A DNA stretch of 64,000 nucleotides from Caminibacter mediatlanticus TB-2 (GTDB taxonomy: Bacteria; Campylobacterota; Campylobacteria; Campylobacterales; Nautiliaceae): contig NZ_CP040463.1 in assembly GCF_005843985.1 (NCBI RefSeq), positions 1,621,888 through 1,685,887 on the forward strand, given 5' to 3'. The notes below the pieces were generated by a model that was not told where the DNA came from, did not search any database, and saw nothing but the letters and a program-made list of their open reading frames with translations. A program made the translations under genes and the position numbers. Positions 55,583-63,999 of this stretch are shown piece by piece; within the stretch, counting starts at the first letter, position 1, and each line of letters opens with the position of its first letter.

Positions 55583-56065
55583 TCAGTCAAGTTTATTATC
55601 ATTTGTTGTCATAACTTTATCATTAAAATATTTATCATATAATTCTCTTGAAATTTGTATATATATTTTGTCTTTTTTCCCTTTTTGCACTTCATTTATA
55701 TTTTCCATTAACTTATATGCCATATCATTTTTGATCTCATATCTACCCGTTGTTTTCTTTTGAATCATTCCTAAAACACCTAAAATCTCACTTCTTGTAA
55801 CACTTTTTCTTAAAAGTTTAAAATTTGTATCTATTTCTTTGCCATCTACACGAAAAATTATTGGTATTTCATCTTCACCCTTTGCATACTCAATATATGC
55901 AAATAGTGCTAAAACTGCCAATGCAATAGCTGTGGCATTATCAAAATGTTGAGCAAACTGATATAAAAAATTTTTTTGCTGTGTAAAAAAATCAACAATT
56001 AATACTATTAATGTTATTAAGATAAACCATATTATTAATTTAAATTTATTCCAAATATTTTTTAT
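55583..56065 (-). CDS. Csx23-like two-helix membrane protein, copy 2, probable AUA start
   Basis: 160 aa if translated from the ATA at 56063-56065, which has AGGAGG exactly 6 nt upstream and overlaps the upstream stop as ATAA. The N-terminus is then KNIWNKFKLIIWFILITLIV (basic tail plus helix 1), followed by helix 2 (NATAIALAVLALFAYIEYAK) and a soluble domain (FKLLRKSVTRSEILGVLGMIQKKTTGRYEI). The first conventional start (TTG at 55921) would cut helix 2 in half. Paralog of the csx20-linked protein. Candidate membrane effector of the type III response. Confidence 0.62.
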   Translation of the reverse strand: MKNIWNKFKLIIWFILITLIVLIVDFFTQQKNFLYQFAQHFDNATAIALAVLALFAYIEYAKGEDEIPIIFRVDGKEIDTNFKLLRKSVTRSEILGVLGMIQKKTTGRYEIKNDMAYKLMENINEVQKGKKDKIYIQISRELYDKYFNDKVMTTNDNKLD

Positions 56066-57057
56066 AATATACCTCCTATTTTATTTAATTTTTTAAATGA
56101 TATCAAAAAAACATTATTCAAATTTGCTCTTAATTCCAAATTTTCTAAAAATTTTGTATCAAGTGAAATTATAAAGGCTTTTGAATCGTAATCTAAATTT
56201 TTTCTAAGTGCTATATATTTATAAATTAAACTATCAAGAATTTTATTTATTTTTTTATTTTTACATTCAATAATATATAAATGATTATTTTTTATTGCTA
56301 AAATATCAAATTCATTTTTTATACCATTTTCTGAAACTTTTACAGATATTTTTATATCATCAAAATAATTCCTCTCGCTTAAATATTCAAATACAAAATA
56401 TTCAAACAAATCACCAGTAATAACTTTATATGATTTATTAAAATCTAAAGTAATATTTAATTGTTTTAAAATTTTTTTTATTTTTTTAAAACCTTTTGGG
56501 AAAGATTTATTTTGTCCCAAATACACAACAAAATCACTAAAATCCGTATTATAAAATAGCTCTTTTAATAACTTTTTGTCATATTTATGTGAGAGTGCAA
56601 AAGTAAATTTATCTATTCCCTTTAAAATCAAATGTTCTTTGATATCCATATTTTTGCATTTATATTTTTTTATTTTTTTATTGCCGGTAATAATAAGTTC
56701 ATTTTCAAAAATATCATATGAAATAAAATTAAATTTATCTAAAAGTTCATAAGAAAGTATCGTATTTATAAATGAAAGCCCATCAGTTGTATTAATATAA
56801 ACATCTTTTTTGTTGATTAATTCATTTTCAAAATTTTTTATCTCTTTATATGAATCTTCTTCAATCAATACAATTCTATTTTTTATTTCATAACCGAATT
56901 CATTGCAAAAACTTTCAATATTTTTTGCAAATTTTTGAGCTTTTTTGATTTCTTTTTTATCTGAAATTATTATATGCTCACTAATTTTTTCCTTAAAATG
57001 AAAAAAAACAGGAGCAACTGATGTTATGAAATTGCCTATAATATTAACTAATGTCAT
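56062..57057 (-). CDS. Can2/Card1-like CARF nuclease
   Basis: 331 aa. The N-terminal half is a CARF-like Rossmann domain (EHIIISDKKEIKKAQKFAKNI, DVYINTTDGLSFINTILSYELL). The C-terminal half is a PD-(D/E)XK nuclease: TGDLFEYFVFEYLSER, then NEFDILAIKNNHLYIIECKNKK with Asp and Glu-x-Lys. This is the DUF1887 layout of Can2/Card1, nucleases switched on by cyclic tetra-adenylate that cut DNA and/or RNA. It overlaps the WYL gene by 4 nt (ATGA). Confidence 0.85.
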   Translation of the reverse strand: MTLVNIIGNFITSVAPVFFHFKEKISEHIIISDKKEIKKAQKFAKNIESFCNEFGYEIKNRIVLIEEDSYKEIKNFENELINKKDVYINTTDGLSFINTILSYELLDKFNFISYDIFENELIITGNKKIKKYKCKNMDIKEHLILKGIDKFTFALSHKYDKKLLKELFYNTDFSDFVVYLGQNKSFPKGFKKIKKILKQLNITLDFNKSYKVITGDLFEYFVFEYLSERNYFDDIKISVKVSENGIKNEFDILAIKNNHLYIIECKNKKINKILDSLIYKYIALRKNLDYDSKAFIISLDTKFLENLELRANLNNVFLISFKKLNKIGGIL

Positions 57058-57971
57058 AATAAAACTTTTTTAACCAAACTCATAAACTTTTCTTTTACTT
57101 CAATTGGCTCAATTATTTTCATATGAGGAATCCATTTTTTAGCAAGATTTATAATTTCTATACTATTTGTAATATAATATCTTATAATCAAATCTCCATT
57201 TTCTTCCCCAATAATTGTTTGAGAGTCTAAAAATTTTTTAACTTTAAAAAATCTTGCTACTTCTTTATTAACTTTAACTATTACTTCAAAAGGTTTAACT
57301 TTATATAAACTCCAAATACTTTGAAAATTTTTTAAAAATTCCTCTGCTTCTTTATCTCTTTTAAACTCTTTCTTTTTTCTCTCAATTGTTTTTATATAAC
57401 TTATCCTAAGAAATTTAAATCCATTATTTATTTTATCATTACTTATAACAGCTAAATACCAATTCCCCTCAGCAAAAACTATTTTAATTGGCTTTATATC
57501 ATCTAAAACTTCTTCATTTAAAGCATTGTAACTTATTTTTAGATATTGTCTGTATTTAATTGCTTTTTTTATTTCGTTAAAAATTTCTAAACTTCTAAGC
57601 TCCTCAAATGGCAAACTTTTTACTATAAAAAAATTCTCTTCTTTTAAGTATCTATTGATTATCTTTTCATCAACACCTAAAAATTTAATAAGATTTTTAT
57701 CAATTATCATAAGCAAATAAGCAAGTTTATCTAAATCTTCAATACTTCCTTTATCAATTAAAACTTTATTTAAATTTTTAAAATCAGGCGCTATATAACA
57801 TCCCCTTTTTAACATTTTAAGTTTAATATCAAAAATCTCTTCAACATCTTCTTTATATCTTTGAGCTGTTCTAACATTAATCTCATATCTATTTGCAAAA
57901 TCTTTTAGACAAACTCCTCTTTTTAACTCTTCAATAAATCTAAAAAAAAGAATTATTTTTTTATCTTTCAT
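57054..57971 (-). CDS. WYL-domain transcriptional regulator
   Basis: About 305 aa. N-terminal helix-turn-helix (RGVCLKDFANRYEINVRTAQRYKEDVEEIF), a WYL domain (about 125-210: QYLKISYNALNEEVLDDIKPIKIVFAEGNWYLAVI) and a C-terminal WCX domain (KPFEVIVKVNKEVARFF, IINLAKKWIPHMKIIEPIEV). WYL regulators often control CRISPR and other defence loci through nucleic-acid-derived ligands. It overlaps cas6 by 11 nt. Likely autoregulator of this locus (inference). Confidence 0.9.
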   Translation of the reverse strand: MKDKKIILFFRFIEELKRGVCLKDFANRYEINVRTAQRYKEDVEEIFDIKLKMLKRGCYIAPDFKNLNKVLIDKGSIEDLDKLAYLLMIIDKNLIKFLGVDEKIINRYLKEENFFIVKSLPFEELRSLEIFNEIKKAIKYRQYLKISYNALNEEVLDDIKPIKIVFAEGNWYLAVISNDKINNGFKFLRISYIKTIERKKKEFKRDKEAEEFLKNFQSIWSLYKVKPFEVIVKVNKEVARFFKVKKFLDSQTIIGEENGDLIIRYYITNSIEIINLAKKWIPHMKIIEPIEVKEKFMSLVKKVLL

Positions 57972-58791
57972 CAATTACCCTCATATTCCCAAGTCCAAAA
58001 GTAACTTGCTTTCCAACTCCTATAATTTCTCCAAGTTTAAATAATTTATAACTATTCTCATCAACTTTAAGTTTCATCTCTCCAACTACTCCACCAAGTT
58101 TCATTTTTGTCTTTTGTCTGTTTGAATATCTTCCGTAGTCTATAAATTTTAAATTTTTATCTATTACTTCTATATCTGGCATAAATGGTAATTTTTGAGG
58201 TTTTTTATCTTTTAATTTTAAATATCTATGATAGATTGAGCGAAGAATTGAAATAGGATTTAACTCATCTCCTCTTACATATTTTCCATCTTGTTTGATT
58301 CTTAGTGGAGTTATAAAATTTAGTGTTATAGTTATTAATTCATCGTTATGAGAAAAATCTTCCATTTTCCACTTTACATTTTCCATTTTACATTCTTTAA
58401 ACTCTCCATCATAAACAATCTCATCATTAACTAAAATTTTAAAATCATCTATTTTTATTCTATCTCTTAATATTCCTATCTCTTTAAATGCTTTATAAAT
58501 GCTTGATAAAATATAAGGAGTTTTATTACTAATTTCTTCAAAAAGATATAAATCAAAATTCAACTTCCCATCTAACTTAAAAGCAAATCTAAACTTATTA
58601 AAACTCTTCTCATACAAATCATAATATAAACAATTATCTTTTGCAAAACATCCATCACACTTAAAAGATGGATTAATACAGACAACTCTTTTAAGCCCAT
58701 ATCCAAAAGCCCCCCGAATAGTTGAGCCTATAAAAGTAAAAGGGAGTTTATAGTCTGAGAGAAATGTTATTTTTGTGTATTTAATTTCCAT
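57961..58791 (-). CDS. cas6: CRISPR RNA endoribonuclease Cas6
   Basis: 276 aa RAMP of the Cas6 group that has a Cys-rich insert (CINPSFKCDGCFAKDNCLYYDLYE). The N-terminus FTFIGSTIRGAFGYGLKRVVC and the C-terminal Gly-rich loop GVGKQVTFGLGNMRV are typical. It cuts pre-crRNA 8 nt before the spacer. Residues around 136-147 (CKMENVKWKMED) come from a heptamer repeat inserted in frame between the two RAMP halves. It lies 8 nt after the CARF-RelE gene. Confidence 0.92.
   Translation of the reverse strand: MEIKYTKITFLSDYKLPFTFIGSTIRGAFGYGLKRVVCINPSFKCDGCFAKDNCLYYDLYEKSFNKFRFAFKLDGKLNFDLYLFEEISNKTPYILSSIYKAFKEIGILRDRIKIDDFKILVNDEIVYDGEFKECKMENVKWKMEDFSHNDELITITLNFITPLRIKQDGKYVRGDELNPISILRSIYHRYLKLKDKKPQKLPFMPDIEVIDKNLKFIDYGRYSNRQKTKMKLGGVVGEMKLKVDENSYKLFKLGEIIGVGKQVTFGLGNMRVIDER
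58360..58394 (-). repeat. Heptamer repeat inside cas6
   Basis: Five 7-bp units on the plus strand, TTCCATT, TTCCACT, TTACATT, TTCCATT, TTACATT; on the coding strand AATGGAA/AATGTAA, encoding a KMENVKWKME peptide. Confidence 0.85.
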
Positions 58792-58799
58792 ATTAAATC

Positions 58800-59891
58800 C
58801 TATTTCAAATGAGCATCTATTTTTTCAATTATAACTTTTCCATCTTTTTCATTACAAAAAGCTCTTCTACTATCATTTCCATCAAAAGGATAAAATTCAA
58901 ATCCATACTTTGAAGCAATTTCCCCACTTAAACTATGATATCTAAGAGAATGTAAATTAAACTTCTCTTCACCACTAAATTTATATTTATCAAGTAAATC
59001 AAGCATCTTATTTATTTGAAATTTTTCATTATCATTTAATTTCTCAAAATCTTTTTTAAATTCATTTGAATACTCTATTATTTTATAATTTATTAAGTTC
59101 TTAAAAATATCTCTTTTTACTTTTTGCCAAACAATTTCACCCCAAGGAGATAAAGTATATTCATCACCAATTTTAATAATCAAACTTTTTGGAATATTTT
59201 CTAATTCATTTTCATCCACATTAAGTCCATCTTCTAAATATCTAAAAACTTCTATTTTTTCTTTAAAAATATCTTCATCTACTTTTAGTGGAAGTCTTGG
59301 AATTGTTAAAAGCTCTTTGCTACTCTCAAAAATATAAATAGTCTCATCAGCCCACAAACTTGCCATACTTTGCATAAAGCTATTTACACTTTTAAATCCG
59401 CCTGTAAGATTAAAAATAACTTTATATCCACTACTTTTATATCCTTCAAGCTCTTCTGACAAATCTTTTACTATTTCAGATAAAGAGAGATGAAAACTTT
59501 CAATATCTGATGTTTTTAAATCTTGTGGAGAATAAATTGAAATGTTTGAAATTCCTTTTAATTTTAAAACTTCTTCAACTATCTCAGCTGATTTTTTCCC
59601 TAAATATGTGTCAGTTATAAGAAGTTTATGAAAATCTTTACTTAAAAATCCATTTTTATAAAAATGAAATAAAGCATTTATCTCAGCGGACAATCTTTTT
59701 AATTCTTCATTATTTTTTGAAGATAAATTCTCTTTTAACTTTTTAAATTCAATATCAAACTTACTTTTAAACTCTTTATCAATATCATTTTCATTCATAT
59801 TAGAATATTTATAAATTTCTCCTGTATTCAAAACTTCTCTTAATCCATTAGTTAAACTACTCAGTCCTATTGTTGTTAGAATATAGTTCAT
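58800..59891 (-). CDS. CARF-RelE fusion (Cami1-like) cyclic-oligoadenylate effector
   Basis: 363 aa. The N-terminal CARF domain of the APE2256/TIGR02619 type (YILTTIGLSSLTNGLRE, LLITDTYLGKKSAEIVEEVL, YKVIFNLTGGFKSVNSFMQSMA) is followed by a winged-helix-like linker (about 225-270) and a RelE/ParE-like toxin (SNEFKKDFEKLNDNEKFQIN, NLHSLRYHSLSGEIASKYGF, FYPFDGNDSRRAFC, KVIIEKIDAHLK). Cami1 proteins are ribosome-dependent mRNA interferases activated by cA4. It occupies the position of csm6, which is absent from the visible operon. Confidence 0.87.
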   Translation of the reverse strand: MNYILTTIGLSSLTNGLREVLNTGEIYKYSNMNENDIDKEFKSKFDIEFKKLKENLSSKNNEELKRLSAEINALFHFYKNGFLSKDFHKLLITDTYLGKKSAEIVEEVLKLKGISNISIYSPQDLKTSDIESFHLSLSEIVKDLSEELEGYKSSGYKVIFNLTGGFKSVNSFMQSMASLWADETIYIFESSKELLTIPRLPLKVDEDIFKEKIEVFRYLEDGLNVDENELENIPKSLIIKIGDEYTLSPWGEIVWQKVKRDIFKNLINYKIIEYSNEFKKDFEKLNDNEKFQINKMLDLLDKYKFSGEEKFNLHSLRYHSLSGEIASKYGFEFYPFDGNDSRRAFCNEKDGKVIIEKIDAHLK

Positions 59892-59901
59892 ACCTTACCT
59901 T

Positions 59902-60921
59902 TTATTCAACTATCTCACACAAAACCCATCCAAAAGGATAAAGTTCTTTTTCAAAATAAGGAGGAGTTCCTTTTTTATCTAATGCAAAAGTTTTTGTGGT
60001 AGTTTCAAAATCATTACTTGCACCTGTTTTAGATAAAACTCTTATATCTTGAATAGACTTAGCTTCTGCTCCGGAAAATCTACCAATATTTAATAAAAAT
60101 TGATTTTTACTTAATTTTGAAACATCAAAATCAATACTTTTACAAAAATAATATTTAACATCTTCTTCAAAAATTGGTTTATAAAATTCATTACAAACTT
60201 CTAATATATCATCAAAATAATAATTTTCATATTTAAAAAAAATTTCATCTTTTTGGTTAGGAATAATTGTTTCTAAAAAATTAGCAAATTCTTCTACCTT
60301 ATATGTTCTATTTTTTTGATAATCTTTTTCTTTTTTTATATTAATAGACTTAAAAATTTGTGTTTTAAAACTTGCAACAGTATCTCCTACTTTAAGATAT
60401 TTAAAGTAATTTTTTGTTTCTTTGTCAATTTTTTGATTTATTGTTTTTATTAAATTTTCTTTTTGTTTTTTTAGCTCTTTTTTTCTCTTATAGTCAATTT
60501 TATTTGAAGACAATTTATTTTTGATGTCTTCTAACCTAACAATTTCACTATTAAATTTTCCTTGTTTTATTAATTTATTAATATAAGCAGTCCTAATTGC
60601 TCCTTTTATACTACTTCCTGGAATAAAAACGTGATTTTGTGTTGAAATATGTTCTAAAATAGCTTTGTTTATTTTTAAATAATTTTCTATTTTTCTTACA
60701 TAGATATTGTTTTCAATTAATTCATATTTTTTTTTATCAATTAAATTTTTTAATTCTTCAAATGAATCTGGAAGGAAAATATTATTTTTAATAAAAAACT
60801 CCGTAATTTTAAATTCATCAAATAAATATATTAATTCATCATTTTCTAACGCATTAAATCCTAATTCATAGTTTTTTCCACTACTTATATGCAAAGGAGT
60901 CAAAACTTCTATTTTTAACAT
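59902..60921 (-). CDS. csm5: Type III-A subunit Csm5
   Basis: 339 aa RAMP that caps the crRNA 3' side of the Csm complex. N-terminal KIEVLTPLHISSGKNYELGFN, the Gly-rich helix IPGSSIKGAIRTAYINKLI, and the C-terminal NIGRFSGAEAKSIQDIRVL, PFGWVLCEIVE. A long charged insert (about 125-175) is mostly coiled. Its ATG shares one base with the csm4 stop. Confidence 0.92.
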   Translation of the reverse strand: MLKIEVLTPLHISSGKNYELGFNALENDELIYLFDEFKITEFFIKNNIFLPDSFEELKNLIDKKKYELIENNIYVRKIENYLKINKAILEHISTQNHVFIPGSSIKGAIRTAYINKLIKQGKFNSEIVRLEDIKNKLSSNKIDYKRKKELKKQKENLIKTINQKIDKETKNYFKYLKVGDTVASFKTQIFKSINIKKEKDYQKNRTYKVEEFANFLETIIPNQKDEIFFKYENYYFDDILEVCNEFYKPIFEEDVKYYFCKSIDFDVSKLSKNQFLLNIGRFSGAEAKSIQDIRVLSKTGASNDFETTTKTFALDKKGTPPYFEKELYPFGWVLCEIVE

Positions 60922-61772
60922 TATTCATCCTTTAATTTAAAAGGAATTACTATACTATACCCTTGAAAAAAGCTTTTTTTATCTTCACTTTGATTATTAG
61001 TAATAGCTTTCCCTATAAATTTAATTTTTTTATTTGATTTTATTACCGCTCCACTATCTGCTAATAACACAGGTTTTTTAAATGGATTTTTAAATGCTCT
61101 ATCTAAACCATATTTTCCAAATCTAACAAAAGGTAAGTAATAACTTTCATATCCATCTATAATAGCAGGAGATAAAGTTAAATAATAATTGCTTTTAATA
61201 TCTTCAATAAAATCATTTTCTAATACTTCAACTTCAAACTTTCCTTTTCCTATACTTACATCTTTTCCTATACCGTATTTTCCTAACTTTTTTACTAATT
61301 CTATTACTTTATCTTTTATATTTTTATCAACTAAACAAAACATCCATAAGTTTCTATTAACACTTATTTCTTCATTACTATAAGGACTAAAACCTTCATC
61401 ATCAGTAGAAAAACTCAATCTATTAATTGAATTTCTAACAACTATTTGCTTATGTTTAAAATTTACATCTTCTACTTTACATAAATTACCATATTGCAAA
61501 TCTTTAATATTAATCCAATTCTTTTTTTTGAGCTTTTTTTTATCTTCTTCATTTACACAATGTTTAAAAAATCTAAATGGTAATGTAGGTTTATATACAT
61601 ATTTAAATGGCATCATATCTGATACTATTAAATTTACTTTTTCTAAGTAATTATCAAATAAATTCCCCCCTTCTAAATAATCATAAGCTACTATATGAGA
61701 AAATATACTATCTCCTCTCAAATCAAAACAAAAAGGAGTTAAAGGTTTTATTTTAAAAACTAAAAGTTCCAT
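60921..61772 (-). CDS. csm4: Type III-A subunit Csm4
   Basis: 283 aa RAMP that binds the crRNA 5' handle next to Cas10. N-terminal LLVFKIKPLTPFCFDLRGDSIFSHIVAYDYLEG, VVRNSINRLSFSTDDEGFSPYSNEEI, GKYGIGKDVSIGKGKFEVEV (Gly-rich loop) and a C-terminal FIGKAITNN. It overlaps csm3 by 13 nt. Confidence 0.93.
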   Translation of the reverse strand: MELLVFKIKPLTPFCFDLRGDSIFSHIVAYDYLEGGNLFDNYLEKVNLIVSDMMPFKYVYKPTLPFRFFKHCVNEEDKKKLKKKNWINIKDLQYGNLCKVEDVNFKHKQIVVRNSINRLSFSTDDEGFSPYSNEEISVNRNLWMFCLVDKNIKDKVIELVKKLGKYGIGKDVSIGKGKFEVEVLENDFIEDIKSNYYLTLSPAIIDGYESYYLPFVRFGKYGLDRAFKNPFKKPVLLADSGAVIKSNKKIKFIGKAITNNQSEDKKSFFQGYSIVIPFKLKDE

Positions 61773-62581
61773 TTTTTTAACTTTTCTTCAATTTCTCTCA
61801 TTTTTTCTGTTATTTTTAATTCTAATTCCTCATCTTTAACATTTTCAAAAATTTCAAATTTTATTTTTCCATTTCCTCTACTACCACCTCCACCTAATGC
61901 ATCGTTTTGTAAAAGTAATAATCCTAATTCTAATGTTTCTTTTAAAGGTAAATTTTTATCTTCATCAAATTCTCTTAATACAACTTCAAAATCAAACTCA
62001 ACTCCGGCAGGAACTCTTTCTAAAAATCTTGGATTTGCAGTTATTTTTACTCTATTTATAGTATTTTCTGCTTTTTCTTCTGATAATTTAATTTTATCGT
62101 CTAAAAATAACTTTCTACTATCTTTTGTTAAAAAAGAATCTCTAAATATAGCCCTTGTAACTTTTAATCTATTTTTTATAGCTTTATTTCCAGCACTTTC
62201 TCCAAATAAAGTCACTATTAATACAGCTTTTTTCTTTATTAATTCATCACAATCTTTACAATCTTCTATAAACTCACTATCAATTACATTTCCAAGTTTT
62301 TTTTGTTTTTTAGAATTACTATGATTTTCATAAATTCTTTTTTGCTCTCTAATAAGACCAAAAGAGTGTTCAAGTAAACTTCTAATCTTTCCTTTTAAAC
62401 TACTTCCAGGAATATATGGTTCTATAATTTTTTTCCCACTACCATCATAATTAATACTACCATCTTCATTTACAAATACCTCCCTTTTTACAACTGAACT
62501 ATCTATACCACCTATCGCCATAGTATCATCACTACCCCCAATGTGAAGACCTGTTATTAATCTTAATTTTGTATTAATCAT
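61760..62581 (-). CDS. csm3: Type III-A backbone subunit Csm3
   Basis: About 273 aa. ATG at 62581 (AAGGAG 7-8 nt upstream; an ATG at 62602 inside csm2 is rejected) gives MINTKLRLITGLHIGGSDD. IGGIDSSVVKREVF carries the Asp that cuts target RNA at 6-nt intervals; IPGSSLKGKIRSLLEHSFG and LLLQNDALGGGGSRGNGKIKFE are the RAMP Gly-rich motifs. Target RNA cleavage should be active. Confidence 0.95.
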   Translation of the reverse strand: MINTKLRLITGLHIGGSDDTMAIGGIDSSVVKREVFVNEDGSINYDGSGKKIIEPYIPGSSLKGKIRSLLEHSFGLIREQKRIYENHSNSKKQKKLGNVIDSEFIEDCKDCDELIKKKAVLIVTLFGESAGNKAIKNRLKVTRAIFRDSFLTKDSRKLFLDDKIKLSEEKAENTINRVKITANPRFLERVPAGVEFDFEVVLREFDEDKNLPLKETLELGLLLLQNDALGGGGSRGNGKIKFEIFENVKDEELELKITEKMREIEEKLKKWNF

Positions 62582-62582
62582 T

Positions 62583-63119
62583 TCAATTCTCCTTACATTC
62601 ATAATTTTTAAATGTTTCTTCTAAAAAAATCAAACTTTTTTTACAGTCTATTACCTGTTTTTTAGTTTTACGATTAAAATACAACTTAATGATTTTCTCT
62701 TTCATATAAAATCCCATGATAGCCTCAAAAAGATATTTGAAATTTTCGAATTTTTTCTTATCCTCATCAATTTGATTAAGACTATATTCCATAAATTCTA
62801 CAAATGCATCATTTACTTTTCCATTTTCTTTATTTTTTGCATAATATACTTTTGAACGAAGCATTTTTATAAAAGGTAAAAGTTTTGTTTTATACTCTTC
62901 TTTTTCCATATTTACAGACTTTTGATATAACTCTAATACCTTATCATAAAAGTTTCTAAGTTGATTTTTTTCTACACCTCTACCTTGATTTGCTATTACT
63001 AATGCCCATTTTTGAGCTGTTACATCAAATGTTTTTTCAGTAATATTCCCTAAATCAAAAATAAAATCTTTATCTAAGTTTTTCCAATTATTTTTACTCC
63101 ATTTAATTAAATCAGCCAT
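62583..63119 (-). CDS. csm2: Type III-A small subunit Csm2
   Basis: About 178 aa, all-helical: MADLIKWSKNNWKNLDKDFIFDLGNI, VTAQKWALVIANQGRGVEKNQLRNFYDKVLELYQ (the conserved small-subunit core), LLPFIKMLRSKVYYAKNKENG, FVEFMEYSLNQI. The ATG at 63119 follows AAAGGAGAAAAA; a start 27 nt upstream inside cas10 is rejected. It overlaps cas10 by 8 nt. Forms the inner filament that contacts target RNA. Confidence 0.92.
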   Translation of the reverse strand: MADLIKWSKNNWKNLDKDFIFDLGNITEKTFDVTAQKWALVIANQGRGVEKNQLRNFYDKVLELYQKSVNMEKEEYKTKLLPFIKMLRSKVYYAKNKENGKVNDAFVEFMEYSLNQIDEDKKKFENFKYLFEAIMGFYMKEKIIKLYFNRKTKKQVIDCKKSLIFLEETFKNYECKEN

Positions 63120-63999
63120 TTTTTCTCCTTTTATAAATAAATTCAATTAACACCATTTTTAGCTCCTTTGGATAATTTTCTATTAAATTATTTAAAATAT
63201 CTAAAAACTCAAAATCTTGATTGCTTATATTTCTAACATAAATGTATGTAAGTTTTGATTTCCAAAGAGTAGATGTAATGTCACATTCATAATTCACTTT
63301 TTTACTCAGTTCTATTAAGTCTAAAAGTCTATATAAAAATGTTGTTGTTAAGTTTTCATTATCTAACTTTTCAAAATAAGGTAACACTTTTTCTCTCACT
63401 TCTAAATAACTATCCCAATTAGATGTTTCATAAAAAGTAATAGCATCTTTTTTTGATACATTTTCTTTTTCACAAAACTCTTCTTTATTTTTAACATACT
63501 TAACTTTTTTAGTTTCACAATTTTTATCTTTTTGTATTATCTCTTTTTTATTCCACAAACAAAAATCTTTTGATTTTTCTAATAAATGTTCAGCTTCAAT
63601 AGCTAAATAATTAATAGGTTTATTAGCTTTATTCATAACAAGCCCAATAGAAAAAGTTAAATTCTTACCTGTAAATTTTATAAAATCATTTCTTACTTTT
63701 TTAGCAAATTCTATTACCTCATCCCAAGCACCTAAAACAAATAGATCATCTCCTCCTGCAAATATTGTATATAAAGGCTTATTTTCCATTAATTTTATAG
63801 GTACATACGCACTAAAATAATAATCAATCATTCTCGCAAAAAAATTATATTTAGCAAACGAATTTGTTATACCACTATTTTTTATAAAATTACCCATTCC
63901 ATCTGCATCACCTTTTAATACCATTATAGCCTCAACCCCTAAACTTCTTTTATTATCCACTATACCATTTATTACACTTAGCTTAGCTAAATCTTCCAA
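63112..63999 (-). CDS. cas10: Cas10/Csm1, C-terminal part (runs off the window)
   Basis: 295 visible residues of a protein that is usually about 750. The second palm domain is present: VLKGDADGMGNFIKNSG and the cyclase motif FAGGDDLFVLGAWDEV (GGDD), so cyclic oligoadenylate synthesis from ATP is expected on target RNA binding. SIGLVMNKANKPINYLAIEAEHLLEKSK follows, then the small helical D4 domain to IEFIYKRRKNG. The HD nuclease domain, if any, lies beyond the right edge. Confidence 0.95.
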   Translation of the reverse strand: MEDLAKLSVINGIVDNKRSLGVEAIMVLKGDADGMGNFIKNSGITNSFAKYNFFARMIDYYFSAYVPIKLMENKPLYTIFAGGDDLFVLGAWDEVIEFAKKVRNDFIKFTGKNLTFSIGLVMNKANKPINYLAIEAEHLLEKSKDFCLWNKKEIIQKDKNCETKKVKYVKNKEEFCEKENVSKKDAITFYETSNWDSYLEVREKVLPYFEKLDNENLTTTFLYRLLDLIELSKKVNYECDITSTLWKSKLTYIYVRNISNQDFEFLDILNNLIENYPKELKMVLIEFIYKRRKNG

